From positions 248,001 to 312,000 of the forward strand of contig JBPJFZ010000005.1 of assembly GCA_051208035.1 (NCBI GenBank): a stretch of DNA of 64,000 nt, read 5' to 3'. Position 1 is the stretch's first letter, and each line of letters begins with the position of its first letter. Made by a program: the position numbers and the translations under genes. The notes beneath the pieces were generated by a model. That model had not been told where the DNA came from. It saw nothing but the letters and a program-made list of their open reading frames with translations, and did no database searches. The stretch is from JACKOB01 sp024234575 (GTDB lineage: Bacteria > Pseudomonadota > Gammaproteobacteria > Pseudomonadales > Oleiphilaceae). Below, piece by piece: positions 63,312-64,000 of this stretch.

Positions 63312-64000
63312 TTACACAATAAACCGATCCAGATTTCCATCGATAAACTGCTTGATGTTTTGCGCCGTTTTATCAACAAGTCTCTGCCGCGCCTGCTGAC
63401 TCGCCCATGCACAATGTGGGGTAATAATCAGATTGGGGATATCTCCATCCAAAAGTACGTTGCCATTTCTAGGTGGCTCTTCTGTTAACACATCCATCGC
63501 GGCACCGGCAAGCTTGCCCGCACGCAGTGCACTTGCCAATGCCTGTTCATCCACTAAGCCACCCCTGGCGACGTTGATTAAAAGTGCGGAGGGTTTCATT
63601 TGTGCAAGCGCTGTGGCGTCGATTAAGTTCCGAGTGTTGTCACTGAGCAGGCAATGCAATGAGAGTACGTCAATCTTGGGTAAAAACTCACAGAGTGGCA
63701 AACGAGGATACCCGCCTTCGACACCTGCCGCCTGACCCGGGCGCGCCCCCAAAACCACATGCATACCAAAAGCCTCGGCCATTTTCGCTACACCCTGCCC
63801 TAAATCACCAAAACCGATTATCCCCAGTGTTTTACCTTCCAGCTCTTGAATAGGATGATCCATCAGACAAAAAACCGGGCTGTTATTCCAGCGGCCTGAT
63901 TGCACATCGGCATGGTATTTCATCAGGTTATTGGACAGCGCTAAAAGTAGCGAAAACGTATGCTGCACGATGGTTGGGCGACCATAACGGATCACGTTAC
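63312..64000 (-). CDS. D-2-hydroxyacid dehydrogenase, cut by the window edge
   Basis: About 229 residues of an NAD-dependent D-2-hydroxyacid dehydrogenase (hydroxypyruvate/glycerate reductase-like), with the 5' part beyond base 64000. Visible are the RYGRPTIVQHTFSLLLAL segment, the Rossmann GKTLGIIGFGDLGQGVA, INVARGGLVDEQAL (catalytic Arg), DVLTEEPP (Glu) and TPHCAW (His). All three catalytic residues are present. The N-terminal substrate domain is missing because of the window end only. The substrate is not assigned. Confidence 0.85.
   Translation of the reverse strand, partial: NVIRYGRPTIVQHTFSLLLALSNNLMKYHADVQSGRWNNSPVFCLMDHPIQELEGKTLGIIGFGDLGQGVAKMAEAFGMHVVLGARPGQAAGVEGGYPRLPLCEFLPKIDVLSLHCLLSDNTRNLIDATALAQMKPSALLINVARGGLVDEQALASALRAGKLAGAAMDVLTEEPPRNGNVLLDGDIPNLIITPHCAWASQQARQRLVDKTAQNIKQFIDGNLDRFIV

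Noticed and set aside
1..64000. CRISPR array, prophage, transposase, tRNA or rRNA
   Set aside because: I read the gaps for regular direct repeats, integrase and transposase motifs and tRNA-like cloverleaves and saw none. Only the 98-bp palindrome looks mobile.

Overview
The window is ordinary-looking chromosome (roughly even GC, dense genes on both strands) of a free-living, probably marine, gammaproteobacterium. Several gene orders resemble those I recall from Pseudomonas: metK / ArsR-methyltransferase / tkt / epd / pgk / fba, the divergent serA and D-2-hydroxyglutarate dehydrogenase pair, and the atu (acyclic terpene utilisation) cluster. A PEP-CTERM-type secreted protein, multi-domain sensor kinases and c-di-GMP-type proteins fit a marine Cellvibrionales/Spongiibacteraceae-like relative, but that placement is inference. 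I see no rRNA, tRNA, CRISPR array, prophage, integrase or insertion-sequence transposase.

Layout. 1-8060 is mostly signalling: a MASE1-CHASE hybrid kinase, a PilU-type pilus ATPase, a ferredoxin-type reductase, a LuxR-type response regulator and a membrane hybrid kinase. The kinase is co-directional with an AtuR-like TetR repressor (8092-8706). 9065-18707 is a seven-gene operon, atuB-C-D-E-F-G-H, that matches the citronellol/geraniol degradation cluster in order and content but lacks atuA. It is read from a promoter whose -35/-10 spacer holds a TetR-type palindrome, and a 98-bp perfect-ended palindromic element is inserted between atuD and atuE. 18869-27000 carries a solute-binding protein, a degenerate GGDEF protein beside an HD-GYP protein, a lone pseudopilin, an ABC1 kinase, a FAH-family hydrolase and D-2-hydroxyglutarate dehydrogenase. 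serA (27337-28566) is divergent from the last of these.

28635-33023 is an envelope block (OmpA-like lipoprotein, alpha/beta hydrolase, two DUF4136-like lipoproteins) plus an Old Yellow Enzyme homologue. 33219-38695 holds central carbon genes: fba, pgk and epd as one transcription unit, and tkt with its own terminator. 39033-43923 is the methyl cycle: a SahR-like regulator, metK, ahcY and metF. 44008-47046 holds a PEP-CTERM protein, an uncharacterised duplicated-domain protein and rsmE.

47100-51606 is an RND adaptor and permease. 51810-57460 is a run of DUF445, a 71-residue protein, an HDOD protein and a 916-residue AsmA/DUF748-type protein. 57610-61917 is a BrkB/YihY membrane protein and a BarA-like kinase with HPt. 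62054-62829 is a promoter, a clear yybP-ykoY manganese riboswitch and a UPF0016 (MneA-type) exporter gene. The window closes with yjbQ and a truncated 2-hydroxyacid dehydrogenase.

The most notable items are the atu cluster with its linked two-component pair, the 98-bp palindrome inside that operon, the manganese riboswitch with a visible alternative pairing, the SahR control region with three copies of one octamer, and the uncharacterised duplicated-domain protein at 45368. I did not find a clearly new multi-gene system. All assignments rest on reading motifs, gene order and spacing; no database search was run.
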